Under the pieces are notes generated by a model. That model made no database searches, was not told where the DNA came from, and worked only from the letters and a program-made list of their open reading frames with translations. A program made the translations under genes and the position numbers. A stretch of 42,124 nt of DNA from JBBIII01 sp037446575 (GTDB taxonomy: Bacteria > Bacteroidota > Ignavibacteria > UBA10030), in contig JBBIII010000014.1 of NCBI GenBank assembly GCA_037446575.1, forward strand, positions 1 to 42,124, given 5' to 3'. Positions 24,444-32,736 of the stretch are shown here, one piece after another (position 1 is the first letter of the stretch; each line of letters opens with the position of its first letter).

Positions 24444-27287
24444 TCACCCTGTGTGAATAAATGATTCGACAATAGCTTTTGTCTGAATTATTGCTTCCTC
24501 TAATTTTGCGATATCTTTTCCTCCGGCTGTTGCTAAATGAGCTTTGCCTCCGCCTCCCCCGCCGACAATCTTTGCAACAGCTCCAACAATTTTCCCGGCT
24601 TCAAGTTTTTTTGATGTAATAACGTCATCTGTAACAACGCAAACAAACTGAACTTTTTCGTCAATTATGGATGCTAACAATCCTACTCCGCTTCCAATTT
24701 TTGATCGGAGAGTATCGCCTAATGATTTTAATTCGTCAATAGAACTTACGCTCACCTTTGCCGATACTAATTTAAAATCATCAACAGCAGAAGCTAAAGC
24801 AACAAGTTCATCAATCGAACTAGAAAGAGATTTCAAACGATAATGTGATAATTCTTTCTCTAAAGATTTTCTGACATCACCAAAGTGGATAATTAATTCA
24901 TCGAGTAACCGATTGCGATTATTTAATTGTTCGTATGCTGAAGCTAATTCTGAAGAAGCGCGTTCAGGAATCGTAATAAAATGCTTCAAGTCCTCAATTC
25001 TTTTTTCGAAACCGCTTATTAAATTTTGTATTAAAAATGCCTTGCTTTTATTGAATGCTGAAAGCTCTTCTCTTAATTTTGAAAGCTCGCCTATTTGATT
25101 GTACACTTGATCCAAGCGGTCAAAGAAAGCTATATCCTGTAATTTTATACGCTGTAAAGCATAATCGTGAGTTACTGCCTCAATGCGCCGGATGCCGCTT
25201 GCTATACTGCTTTCACTTACAATTTTAAAAAAACCAATGTCGCCTGTCGATTTAACATGCGTTCCTCCGCAAAATTCCTTACTAAAATCACCAAATTGTA
25301 CTACATTCACGTATTCGCCGTATTTTTCGCCAAAAATCATGTGTGCACCAAGTTTTTTAGCTCCTTCAATTTGAATATTACGATGATGTGTAAGAGGTAT
25401 ATCTTCTTTAATTTTTTCATTTACCAACGCTTCAACGCTTGCAAGCTCTTGGTCGGTTAGCTTAGAGTTGTATGAATAATCGAAGCGGAGGTATTCGTCT
25501 TCTACAAAAGAACCCGACTGATGGACTTCAGCGCCTAAAACTTGGCGCAACGCGTTATGTAATAAATGAGTTGCAGAGTGATTACGCATAATTGCATACC
25601 GGCGCAGTACATCGATCTGAGCGGTAACAGTTTGACCTACACTTAATACGTTAGGAACATCAACAACATGAACAATAACCTCATCCGATTTTTGCGTATG
25701 TATGACTTTTAAAGAATTATCGGTTGTATGCAAAGTGCCCCAATCTTCATCTTGTCCTCCAGATTCAGCATAGAAAGGCGTTTTTTCTAACCAAACAAGA
25801 TAGTCTTGTACTGCAATAACTTTGGTTGCGTTCTCTAATTCGTCGTAACCAACAAATTCGCTATGTCCATCTGTTGGCATTGGTCCAAATTCCCGTGCTC
25901 GCTTTTTACTTTTTAGCCATTCAGGATCATCCGATTTTAATGTTTCTCCTTGTTGCGAATATTTAGCGCTGCGCGATCGGTCTTTTTGTTTTTCCATCAG
26001 CTCAATAAAAGTTGCTACATCAACTTTAAGTCCGCGCTCACTAACCATCAGTTCAGTTAAATCCAATGGAAATCCAAATGTGTCGTACAATTTAAAAGCA
26101 TCTTCGCCCGGAAAAGTTTTTGAATGTCCAATTCTTCTGATCATATCTTCAAAAATCTCAAGTCCTCGGTCTAAAGTTGCATTGAAACTTTCTTCTTCGC
26201 TTTTAATAATTTTTTGAATTCGTTTCTGTTCGCTAATTATTTCTGGAAAAATCGAGCCCATGGTTTCTACGAGTGTTGGGACTAATTGAAATAGAAATGG
26301 TTCGCGCATTTCAAGATTTCGTCCAAAACGGGATGCGCGGCGCAATATTCTGCGTAGTACATAACCTCTGCCTTCGTTGCTTGGCGTTGCTCCATCGCCA
26401 ATTGCAAATGTTAGTGTTCGTATGTGATCCGCAATAACACGCATTGCTGTATCAATATCGCTTTGTTGGTTTTGGTTTGTAGATTGTAGACTGCTTGAGT
26501 AAGGTTTATTAGATAGTTCGCTGATCTTATGAATGAGAGGCGTGAATATATCTGTATCGTAATTAGAATTTTTATTTTGAAGTACAGCGCATATTCTTTC
26601 GAAACCCATACCAGTATCTACATGTGTTGCCGGCAGGGGGGATAGCTTTCCGCTTTCATCTCGATTATATTGAATAAATACAAGATTCCAAATTTCTATA
26701 ACATTCTGAGTTCCAGCATTTACCATTTCAGCAGTTGCATTTCCTTCTTGTGTTCGGTCAATGTGAATTTCCGAGCAAGGACCACATGGTCCCGTATCGC
26801 CCATTTCCCAAAAATTATCTTTTTCGCCAAATCTTAGAATATGGCTTGGATCGATGTCAGTTTCTATTCTCCAAAATTGTTCTGCCTCATCATCGGTTTT
26901 GTAGACCGTAACCCATAATCGATTTTTTGGCAACGCCCATACTTTGGTTAGCAATTCCCAAGCCCAAATAATTGCCTCCTTTTTATAATAATCGCCGAAT
27001 GACCAATTACCGAGCATTTCGAAAAATGTGTGGTGATAAGTATCGCGTCCGACTTCTTCAAGATCGTTGTGCTTACCGCTAACGCGAATACATTTTTGCG
27101 TGTCCGCCGCTCGCACGTAAGGACGTCTGCCTGTGCCGAGAAACACATCTTTAAATTGATTCATTCCGGCATTAGTAAATAGGAGTGTAGGATCATCGTA
27201 AGGAACAACGGGCGAACTGGGAACTATTACATGTCCGCGTTCTTCAAAGAATTTTAGAAAACTATTTCTGATTTCTGAGGAGGTCAA
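24444..27287 (-). CDS. alaS: Alanyl-tRNA synthetase
   Basis: This 947-residue enzyme charges tRNA-Ala and clears mischarged Ser/Gly. The catalytic domain has LLFTNAGMNQFKDVFLG (about 33-49) and GRGYVLRRILRRA. The editing domain carries zinc ligands His570/His574 (HSATH) and Cys673/His677 (CGGTH). The C-terminal C-Ala region ends in VGGGGGGKAHLATAGGKD. It is about 70 residues longer than the E. coli enzyme (876), mostly in the region around the editing domain and coiled linker. The start is TTG, giving MTSSEIRNSFLKFF, which aligns with the normal N-terminus. It begins 1 base after the stop of a 70-codon ORF and is probably translationally coupled to it. Confidence 0.97.
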   Translation of the reverse strand: MTSSEIRNSFLKFFEERGHVIVPSSPVVPYDDPTLLFTNAGMNQFKDVFLGTGRRPYVRAADTQKCIRVSGKHNDLEEVGRDTYHHTFFEMLGNWSFGDYYKKEAIIWAWELLTKVWALPKNRLWVTVYKTDDEAEQFWRIETDIDPSHILRFGEKDNFWEMGDTGPCGPCSEIHIDRTQEGNATAEMVNAGTQNVIEIWNLVFIQYNRDESGKLSPLPATHVDTGMGFERICAVLQNKNSNYDTDIFTPLIHKISELSNKPYSSSLQSTNQNQQSDIDTAMRVIADHIRTLTFAIGDGATPSNEGRGYVLRRILRRASRFGRNLEMREPFLFQLVPTLVETMGSIFPEIISEQKRIQKIIKSEEESFNATLDRGLEIFEDMIRRIGHSKTFPGEDAFKLYDTFGFPLDLTELMVSERGLKVDVATFIELMEKQKDRSRSAKYSQQGETLKSDDPEWLKSKKRAREFGPMPTDGHSEFVGYDELENATKVIAVQDYLVWLEKTPFYAESGGQDEDWGTLHTTDNSLKVIHTQKSDEVIVHVVDVPNVLSVGQTVTAQIDVLRRYAIMRNHSATHLLHNALRQVLGAEVHQSGSFVEDEYLRFDYSYNSKLTDQELASVEALVNEKIKEDIPLTHHRNIQIEGAKKLGAHMIFGEKYGEYVNVVQFGDFSKEFCGGTHVKSTGDIGFFKIVSESSIASGIRRIEAVTHDYALQRIKLQDIAFFDRLDQVYNQIGELSKLREELSAFNKSKAFLIQNLISGFEKRIEDLKHFITIPERASSELASAYEQLNNRNRLLDELIIHFGDVRKSLEKELSHYRLKSLSSSIDELVALASAVDDFKLVSAKVSVSSIDELKSLGDTLRSKIGSGVGLLASIIDEKVQFVCVVTDDVITSKKLEAGKIVGAVAKIVGGGGGGKAHLATAGGKDIAKLEEAIIQTKAIVESFIHTG

Positions 27288-27288
27288 T

Positions 27289-27501
27289 TTAACTACCCGA
27301 TGCGCTTTTATATAAAATCTTTTTTGATTCTTGAATTAATTGCTTCGAATTTTTTAAGAGTTCTTCCAATTCTTCTATTGACACAGAAGTCTTTTTAGTC
27401 TTTTGTTCAGTCTCTGCTAAAATCCTATTAATGATTTGGTTTGTTGTTAGCTTTTCTTTAACTCCATCATCAAGAATTTTTTTAATCCGTTTTTTATTCA
27501 T
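27289..27501 (-). CDS. Small charged helical protein upstream of alaS
   Basis: This 70-residue protein is nearly all helix-forming and charged (MNKKRIKKILDDGVKEKL, then EELEELLKNSKQLIQESKK), with predicted coiled-coil character from about residue 40. I do not recognise a family. The ATG has GAGGAG about 10 bases upstream. One base separates its stop from the TTG start of alaS, which suggests that it is really translated and that alaS translation depends on it. Compositionally it resembles its neighbours. Confidence 0.6.
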   Translation of the reverse strand: MNKKRIKKILDDGVKEKLTTNQIINRILAETEQKTKKTSVSIEELEELLKNSKQLIQESKKILYKSASGS

Positions 27502-27571
27502 GGAATTATTTACTCCTCATCTGAATCTTTTTATCTTCTAACATTGTTGCTATAACTCCTTACCCCCTTTA

Positions 27572-27862
27572 TTACACTTCAATTTGAGTATGCAACGCTA
27601 TTTCTTCCAGAACATGAGAAACTCTAAGGCATCCATCCATTGTTCCTTCATAAATTGAGGCTTTCCCGCAACTATGAACTTCCCAAGTCAAAGCTTCCGC
27701 TTTCGAATAATCATAACTAGTTGCCTTGATTATTTGACCAATTACTTCATCAAACGAATGAATTTCATCATTAAATAAAATTACTTTAGCTGGTTGCTCT
27801 ACCAGCACGTCTGTTAAAATTTTTTCGCTCTGATTAGGTATTTGAATTGATGCTTTATTCAT
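27572..27862 (-). CDS. clpS: ATP-dependent Clp protease adaptor ClpS
   Basis: This 96-residue protein matches ClpS, the N-recognin that hands proteins with N-degrons to ClpAP. The core reads VILFNDEIHSFDEVI (about 27-41), with the Asn-Asp binding-pocket motif, followed by EVHSCGKASIYEG with the conserved His and Gly-Lys-Ala. The N-terminal extension (about 25 residues) is of usual length. No clpA gene is in the window. A good promoter (27887-27915) sits 25 bases upstream of the ATG, giving a very short leader. It is separated from the next gene downstream by 70 bases. Confidence 0.92.
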   Translation of the reverse strand: MNKASIQIPNQSEKILTDVLVEQPAKVILFNDEIHSFDEVIGQIIKATSYDYSKAEALTWEVHSCGKASIYEGTMDGCLRVSHVLEEIALHTQIEV

Positions 27863-28199
27863 ACTTTTTCTTTGATATTCTGTATTACTATACTGAAAAA
27901 AGAAGTGAGTTTCAAGAATGCTAATAAAACCGAAAAATCGACATAGAGAAGCTCATTAAAAGCGGTAAGTAGCAAGCAATTCGAGAGATAAGAAAAGTTA
28001 TTTCCACAAATTATGCCAACACGAAGTGTTTTGCCAGTAAAACATAAACTCGCATTAGCGGGAATCTAGATACTGGATACTCGATTGAAGCTTTCAGTTA
28101 TAACTTCCTTAATTTATCAATTGATTTTCTTATTGAGCAAAACAACAGTAAGTAAATAATATTAGAAATAAAATTTTTAGTTTGACTAAAACATTAATG
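27863..28199. other. 337-base intergenic region between TSUP gene and clpS
   Basis: This stretch has no ORF. It holds the clpS promoter at its left end and a weak minus-strand hairpin at its right end (TTTTAGT/ACTAAAA around 28175-28191, with a T-rich run following on the minus strand) that could end the icd-TSUP transcript. Two further small hairpins lie between: AACAC/GTGTT at 28018-28030 and CTCGC/GCGGG (one T-G pair) at 28049-28062. The latter, followed by GAATC, resembles a decayed REP-type palindrome. Confidence 0.45.
27887..27915 (-). promoter_or_regulatory. Promoter of clpS
   Basis: On the minus strand TTGAAA (27915-27910) is followed after exactly 17 bases by TATAGT (27892-27887), each a 5/6 match to sigma70 boxes. 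Transcription would start near 27880, about 18 bases before the clpS ATG. Confidence 0.55.
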
Positions 28200-28964
28200 T
28201 TATAATATAGAAATTGCGTAATTTGCAAGCATTATCAAACACATTAAAACAACAAAATAGCGTAAGTGTTGAGGATTAATACGTAGAAGAGAATGTGAAC
28301 CAAGCCAAGCGCCAATAATTTGACCGCATATCATTATAAAGGCAATGAACCAAAATATTTTTCCCGCCGCAATAAAAATAATGGCAGATGCTATATTAGT
28401 TGCAAAATTTAAAGCTTTAGCCGTCGCTGTTGCATCAATAATGCCTTGTCCTTGTAATGCTACGCCGCCGAATGCAAAGAACGAACCTGTCCCGGGACCA
28501 AACATGCCGTCATAACAACCAATGATAGGAATTACGAATGACCTGAACTTCCATTTTTGAATTTTCAATACTTTTTTTGTTGCTAAAGATTTTGGAGAGA
28601 ATAAAAAATAGACCGCAATTATAATTAGCACAATGGGAATAATGTAAGAGAGAACCTTTGTGTTAATGTATTGTACAGTAAGCGTTCCAATTGTTGAACC
28701 TAAAAACGCCGCAAGCATAGAATATTTTAAATCAATTAATTTTATCCTTTTCTTCCGCAACATCATAAGCGTAGCAGTGCCTGAGCCAGTACTGCTTTGA
28801 ATTTTGTTTGTTCCTAAAGCAAATAATGGTGGAATTCCGCTCATTATTAGAGCGGGTATGGTAAGTAATCCGCCTCCGCCTGCTAATGTATCAATAAAAC
28901 TTGCTACAAGCGCAATGCAAAACAGGAATATTAAAATTTCTAATGGAAAAACGCTTATGTTCAT
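28200..28964 (-). CDS. TSUP (TauE/SafE) family membrane transporter
   Basis: This 254-residue protein has seven to eight predicted membrane helices in two halves. Each half has a Gly-rich re-entrant motif: LAGGGGLLTIPALIMSGIPP (about 27-46) and GMFGPGTGSFFAFGG (about 153-167). This is the TauE/SafE family, which moves sulfite, sulfonates, sulfoacetate or other small organic anions. It begins 12 bases after icd and is therefore co-transcribed with isocitrate dehydrogenase, an uncommon pairing that hints at a carboxylate or anion exporter. The substrate cannot be read from sequence. Confidence 0.87.
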   Translation of the reverse strand: MNISVFPLEILIFLFCIALVASFIDTLAGGGGLLTIPALIMSGIPPLFALGTNKIQSSTGSGTATLMMLRKKRIKLIDLKYSMLAAFLGSTIGTLTVQYINTKVLSYIIPIVLIIIAVYFLFSPKSLATKKVLKIQKWKFRSFVIPIIGCYDGMFGPGTGSFFAFGGVALQGQGIIDATATAKALNFATNIASAIIFIAAGKIFWFIAFIMICGQIIGAWLGSHSLLRINPQHLRYFVVLMCLIMLANYAISIL

Positions 28965-28976
28965 TTTATTTCAGAA

Positions 28977-30233
28977 TTAAAATGTCTTCATATTATTAAT
29001 AATCGCATTACCGAATTCTGAACATTTTACTTCTGTAGCGTTTTCCATAAGACGGGCAAAATCGTAAGTTACGGTTTTTGATTTGATTGTATTTTCTAAA
29101 CCCTTAATTATTAAATCAGCGGCTTCTTTCCAACCCATATACCTCAACATCATTTCTCCAGAAAGTATAACGGAGCCAGGATTTACTTTATCTAAATTAG
29201 AGTATTTAGGAGCGGTACCATGAGTCGCTTCGAAAATAGCGTGGCCTGTTGCGTAATTGATATTTCCACCTGGGGCTATTCCAATTCCGCCAACCTGTGC
29301 CGCTAAAGCATCGGATAAATAATCGCCGTTTAAATTTAAGGTTGCAATTACATCAAAATCTTCGGGACGAGTAAGAACCTGCTGAAGCGTAATATCTGCG
29401 ATTGCATCTTTAATTATTAAGCCGTTCGGAAGCTTTTGCCACGGGCCGCCATCAATTTCAACTCCGCCAAATTCCTTTTTTGCCAATTCGTAACCCCAAT
29501 CACGGAATCCTCCTTCGGTAAATTTCTGTATATTGCCTTTGTGCACCATTGTAACTGATTTTCTGTTATTATCAATTGCATATTGAATTGCAGCACGCAT
29601 CAGACGTTTGGAACCTTCTTCCGAAACCGGTTTTATTCCGATGCTCGATGTTTCTGGGAAACGGATTTTTTTCACACCCATTTCTTTTTGCAGCCATTCT
29701 ATTACCTTTTGTGCTTCCTGCGTTCCCGCTTTCCATTCAATACCGGCGTAGATGTCTTCCGTATTCTCACGAAAGATTACCATATCGACTTTTTCTGGAT
29801 GTTTAACGGGAGATGGCACACCAGTGAACCATTGCACAGGTCGCAGACAGACATAGAGATCGAGAATTTGCCGCAATGCAACATTAAGTGAGCGAATTCC
29901 ACCGCCGACAGGCGTTGTTAATGGTCCTTTTATTCCTATCAGATATTCTTTAAATGCTTCAATAGTATCGTCGTGCAGCCAAGTGTTAGGTCCGTAGATT
30001 AAATTTGCTTTTTCTCCGGCAAATACTTCAAACCAAACAATTTTCTTTTTACCGTTGTATGCTTTTTCAACTGCGGCGTCAAGAACTCTTTGCGATGCTC
30101 GCCAAATGTCGGGTCCAGTTCCGTCTCCTTCGATAAAAGGGATGATGGGATTATCGGGCACATTTAATTTACCATTGTTGATACTTATTTTTTGTCCATC
30201 TCTTGGCGGTGATAGCTTAACAAATTTTGCCAT
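28977..30233 (-). CDS. icd: Isocitrate dehydrogenase (NADP+)
   Basis: This 418-residue enzyme oxidises isocitrate to 2-oxoglutarate with NADP+. It aligns with E. coli Icd (416 residues) throughout: GGGIRSLNVALRQ with the Ser113-equivalent serine phosphorylated by AceK in E. coli, VIFRENTEDIYAGIEWKAG, VHKGNIQKFTEGGF, and HGTAPKY whose Lys-Tyr pair recognises the 2'-phosphate of NADP. The start is ATG with GGAGAC seven bases upstream. It leads an icd-TSUP operon. No aceK is in the window, so phosphorylation control is not shown. Confidence 0.97.
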   Translation of the reverse strand: MAKFVKLSPPRDGQKISINNGKLNVPDNPIIPFIEGDGTGPDIWRASQRVLDAAVEKAYNGKKKIVWFEVFAGEKANLIYGPNTWLHDDTIEAFKEYLIGIKGPLTTPVGGGIRSLNVALRQILDLYVCLRPVQWFTGVPSPVKHPEKVDMVIFRENTEDIYAGIEWKAGTQEAQKVIEWLQKEMGVKKIRFPETSSIGIKPVSEEGSKRLMRAAIQYAIDNNRKSVTMVHKGNIQKFTEGGFRDWGYELAKKEFGGVEIDGGPWQKLPNGLIIKDAIADITLQQVLTRPEDFDVIATLNLNGDYLSDALAAQVGGIGIAPGGNINYATGHAIFEATHGTAPKYSNLDKVNPGSVILSGEMMLRYMGWKEAADLIIKGLENTIKSKTVTYDFARLMENATEVKCSEFGNAIINNMKTF

Positions 30234-30296
30234 CTATTTCGTCTCCTTTTTTATGATATTTTGAGATTACTTAACTTGATTGTAATAATGAATAAC

Positions 30297-30423
30297 ATAG
30301 AACACTCCTAATTGCATGCCTTCGATAAGATAACGCAGATGAAACAAAATTTACACTGTTTTGAATCTGTGTTAGTTATGGATTTTTTCGGAAGACGTCC
30401 CTTTGGAGTCATAAGTGTTCTAT
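30297..30423. repeat. Element bounded by 10-bp perfect inverted repeats
   Basis: ATAGAACACT (30297-30306) and AGTGTTCTAT (30414-30423) are perfect inverted copies 107 bases apart in the gap between icd and the HIT gene. The interior holds no ORF; near its right end GACgTCC-CTTT-GGAGTC (30395-30410) can fold with one bulge. It could be a small non-autonomous element, a paired operator upstream of icd, or chance. No flanking target duplication is obvious. Confidence 0.25.
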
Positions 30424-30485
30424 AATTTTATAATTGTATATTCTTTGCATTTAGAAAACTTTTTCAATAGTGATTTGCCGAGTAA

Positions 30486-30908
30486 TTACGATTTTTGTTG
30501 AATAAATTGTCGAATCTTTTTTCCATATTCACTCATTTTATCGTCGGAATACTTTTTTAGTTCAAGAATGAACTGAATATTATCATTACTGTAACGCGGA
30601 GTTACATGGAGGTGAAAGTGAAAAACTGATTGTCCCGCAATTGCTCCGTTGTTGGAAAATAAATTATATCCGTGTAATTCAAAAGCGCGCACTAGAGCTT
30701 TCGTAACCACATTAGCCGCATCGAGTATAGAATGATAACAATTTTCCGGAAGTTCGGTAAATTCCGCACAGTGCATTTTTGGAATTACTAATGAATGCCC
30801 GTAGTGAATCGGATTTAAGTCCAAAATTGCAATAGCATTTTCGTTTTCGTAAAGAATTTCTGCGGGTATTTGTTTCTTAATAATTTTACAAAAGATACAA
30901 GTTTCCAT
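30486..30908 (-). CDS. HIT-family nucleotide hydrolase (HinT-like)
   Basis: This 140-residue protein has the histidine triad HFHLHVTPR near residue 96-104 and an N-terminal CIFCKIIKKQIPAEI, the C-x-x-C start typical of HinT-like proteins. HIT enzymes hydrolyse nucleoside phosphoramidates and adenylylated lysine, or act as Ap4A hydrolases. I chose the ATG at 30908, giving METCIFC, over a TTG 12 codons earlier that adds non-conserved residues; neither has a strong ribosome site. It stands alone between icd and superoxide dismutase genes. Confidence 0.9.
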   Translation of the reverse strand: METCIFCKIIKKQIPAEILYENENAIAILDLNPIHYGHSLVIPKMHCAEFTELPENCYHSILDAANVVTKALVRAFELHGYNLFSNNGAIAGQSVFHFHLHVTPRYSNDNIQFILELKKYSDDKMSEYGKKIRQFIQQKS

Positions 30909-31132
30909 TAAGAAAAATTTATCTAAATAAACTTGTAAAATCAAAGAAAAGAGGGGAGAAGTTAAAAAAAAACGAAGTTACTTTGTAGAAGATAATGGAT
31001 TGCTGAGAAAAATGTCTGTTACATATAATTAGAAAGTGAAGGTAGAGTCCGACCACTATATACCGAGTATAACACCTTTCCCTAAGATCGACATGAAAAG
31101 GAGAGAGGCGCTAATGAATTTCAATTTAAGGA

Positions 31133-31162
31133 TATCGTTCCCAAACAAAGTTGGGAACGATA
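31133..31162. repeat. Perfect 12-bp palindromic hairpin, REP-like
   Basis: TATCGTTCCCAA (31133-31144), loop ACAAAG, TTGGGAACGATA (31151-31162) forms a perfect 12-bp stem. It lies between the superoxide dismutase and HIT genes on the same strand. Neither strand has a T-run after it, so it is not a standard rho-independent terminator. The CGTTCCCA...TGGGAACG core resembles palindromic repeats (REPs) mobilised by REP-associated tyrosine transposases in many bacteria. No such transposase is in the window. Confidence 0.55.
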
Positions 31163-31185
31163 GGATTACAAATAACACAAAAAAA

Positions 31186-31818
31186 TTATTTCATTAAGAC
31201 TAATTTCTTATACCGATCGTTAATTCTGCCCCAATGCAGGTTTGCTAGATAATTGTCTATAAATTTTGCACGCGCAGGTCCGTCTTTGTGATAATATGCA
31301 TGCTCGAATACATCAAGAGAAATTAGAGGGATACCGCCCCAAATAGCTCCATATTGATGTTCATCAACAGTTATATTAAGCAGGCGGCCAGAATATAATT
31401 TATCGAAGACTAACAACCCCCAACCGCTTAGCTTTGCAGAGAGTGCAGTTGCTTTAAAATCGGCTTTCCACGCATCGAAAGAACCGAATTCTTTTTCGAT
31501 AGACTCTTTTATTTCCGGTCCTTTATTCGGATCGCCATCACCGCCAAGAACTTCCCAATATATATCGTGCAATAAAGCTCCAGAATGATTCCAAGTAAAT
31601 CGGCGCTTCAATTCTCCAATCTGACTGAAATTGCCATTAGCCGAAGAACGATCGGCGGTTTCTAATGCTTTTTCAATATTGTTCAGCGCGGTTACATATC
31701 CTTTTTGATGCGTGTTGTAATGCCAATCAGTTGTTTCAGGACTCATTACACCCGCTAAATTTATTTTTGCTTCTTCATCCGAATAAGGACGTGCTTTAAA
31801 TTTCCATTCGTAAGCCAT
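31186..31818 (-). CDS. Superoxide dismutase, Fe/Mn type
   Basis: This 210-residue enzyme dismutates superoxide. Metal ligands are His33 (in DWHYNTH), His78 (in TWNHSG), Asp169 and His173 (in SLDVFEHAYY). The N-terminal hairpin carries the usual SOD helix signature in divergent form (TTDWHYNTHQKGYV) and the segment before the second His (GELKRRFTWNH) differs from the common NNAAQ-x-WNH. Metal preference cannot be decided by eye, so sodA or sodB is not assigned. There is no signal peptide, so it is cytoplasmic. It follows the suf operon but has its own promoter (31873-31900) and AAGGAAA ribosome site. Confidence 0.95.
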   Translation of the reverse strand: MAYEWKFKARPYSDEEAKINLAGVMSPETTDWHYNTHQKGYVTALNNIEKALETADRSSANGNFSQIGELKRRFTWNHSGALLHDIYWEVLGGDGDPNKGPEIKESIEKEFGSFDAWKADFKATALSAKLSGWGLLVFDKLYSGRLLNITVDEHQYGAIWGGIPLISLDVFEHAYYHKDGPARAKFIDNYLANLHWGRINDRYKKLVLMK

Positions 31819-31872
31819 AATAATTTCCTTTTTTATCTTTTAATTAATGTTATTTTCAATTCAAAATATAAA

Positions 31873-31900
31873 ACTATAATAATAGAAAAAGAGTTCCCAA
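31873..31900 (-). promoter_or_regulatory. Putative promoter of superoxide dismutase
   Basis: On the minus strand TTGGGA (31900-31895) is followed after 16 bases by TATAGT (31878-31873). Transcription would start near 31866, about 48 bases before the ATG. It lies downstream of the suf operon, so sod can be expressed independently. Confidence 0.4.
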
Positions 31901-31951
31901 AAACATAATTCGCAGTTGTGTATCTGAAAATCCTATGCTTTTAAATTTGTG

Positions 31952-32341
31952 TCAATACATATTTAACGTCAGCTTGGCTGCTTCTGACATCATAGATGGA
32001 TTCCATATAGGATCAAAAACGAGTTCTACAAGCACATTCTTAACACCGTTAATTTGTTGGACGCGCCGTTTAACATCGGCAGCAATCATAGGTCCCATAC
32101 TGCAGCCCGGCGCAGTCAGAGTCATCCTTATGTAGACATTTGTTTCGTCCGGTAATTCTTCAATGTTCACTTCATAAATCAATCCAAGATCAACGATATT
32201 AACCGGAATTTCCGGGTCGTAGCATTGACGGAGCGCATCCCATACAAGTTCTTCTTTAAGAATTTTTCCGCTTGTTTTTTTTGTCGTATCTTTTGATTCC
32301 ATCGTTTCTACTGCTGATTCTATTTTATCGCGCGCAATCAT
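31952..32341 (-). CDS. DUF59/MIP18-family Fe-S assembly protein (SufT-like)
   Basis: This 129-residue protein has a DUF59 domain from about residue 30: VWDALRQCYDPEIPVNIVDLGLIYEV, then TLTAPGCSMGPMIAADVKRRV with the conserved Cys. Proteins of this family (SufT, PaaD, eukaryotic MIP18/CIA2) help mature Fe-S proteins. I chose the ATG at 32341 (MIARDK), 11 bases after the stop of the A-type carrier gene; the longer reading would begin inside that gene. The first 25 residues are a Lys/Ser/Thr-rich extension. It is the last gene of the suf operon. Confidence 0.88.
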   Translation of the reverse strand: MIARDKIESAVETMESKDTTKKTSGKILKEELVWDALRQCYDPEIPVNIVDLGLIYEVNIEELPDETNVYIRMTLTAPGCSMGPMIAADVKRRVQQINGVKNVLVELVFDPIWNPSMMSEAAKLTLNMY

Positions 32342-32352
32342 TTTATTCGCTT

Positions 32353-32700
32353 TTATCCACAACAACCGTCATCACAATTGCACGATTTATCGTCATTCGG
32401 ATTATCAAGTCTGAAACCACAACCCTGAGGTCCATTTACATATTCCAACGTAGCGCCTTTAAGCTGAGAAAGACTTTGCTGATCGACGTAAATTTTAATC
32501 CCCTCTGAATCAATTATAGTGTCTGTCTCTTCGGGTTTTTCATCAAATGCTAAAAAATATGATACGCCGCAACAACCACTATCCTTTAAACCGATCCGCA
32601 AAGCATGAGATTCAGGAATTTGATTCGTTTCGCGAATTTTATTAATCTCGATGGCGGCAGGAGGTGTTATTATAATTTTCTGTAATTCTTCGTTATTCAT
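32353..32700 (-). CDS. A-type Fe-S carrier (HesB/IscA family) with Cys-rich tail
   Basis: This 115-residue protein is an A-type iron-sulfur carrier. IITPPAAIEINKIRE opens the domain, the first cysteine region is DSGCCGVSY, and the end reads GFRLDNPNDDKS followed by CNCDDGCCG. In IscA/SufA the C-terminal motif is CGCG; here it is CNC with two further cysteines, giving an unusually Cys-rich tail. I chose the ATG at 32700 (MNNEEL) rather than an upstream start that overlaps sufU. It should accept clusters from the SufBCD scaffold encoded upstream and pass them to targets. Confidence 0.88.
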   Translation of the reverse strand: MNNEELQKIIITPPAAIEINKIRETNQIPESHALRIGLKDSGCCGVSYFLAFDEKPEETDTIIDSEGIKIYVDQQSLSQLKGATLEYVNGPQGCGFRLDNPNDDKSCNCDDGCCG

Positions 32701-32736
32701 TTTATTTTTCCATGTTATTTGTTGAGATGATAACAA

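Noticed and set aside
25167..25460. Plus-strand ORFs inside alaS
   Set aside because: They overlap the conserved editing-domain zinc motif of alaS in antisense and have no independent support.
30945..31130. Possible tRNA or small RNA between sod and the HIT gene
   Set aside because: No T-loop consensus or cloverleaf arms could be found; only the hairpin at 31133 is supportable.
31133..31162. Hairpin as a rho-independent terminator of sod
   Set aside because: No T-run follows the stem on either strand, so only a repeat or RNA-structure interpretation is kept.
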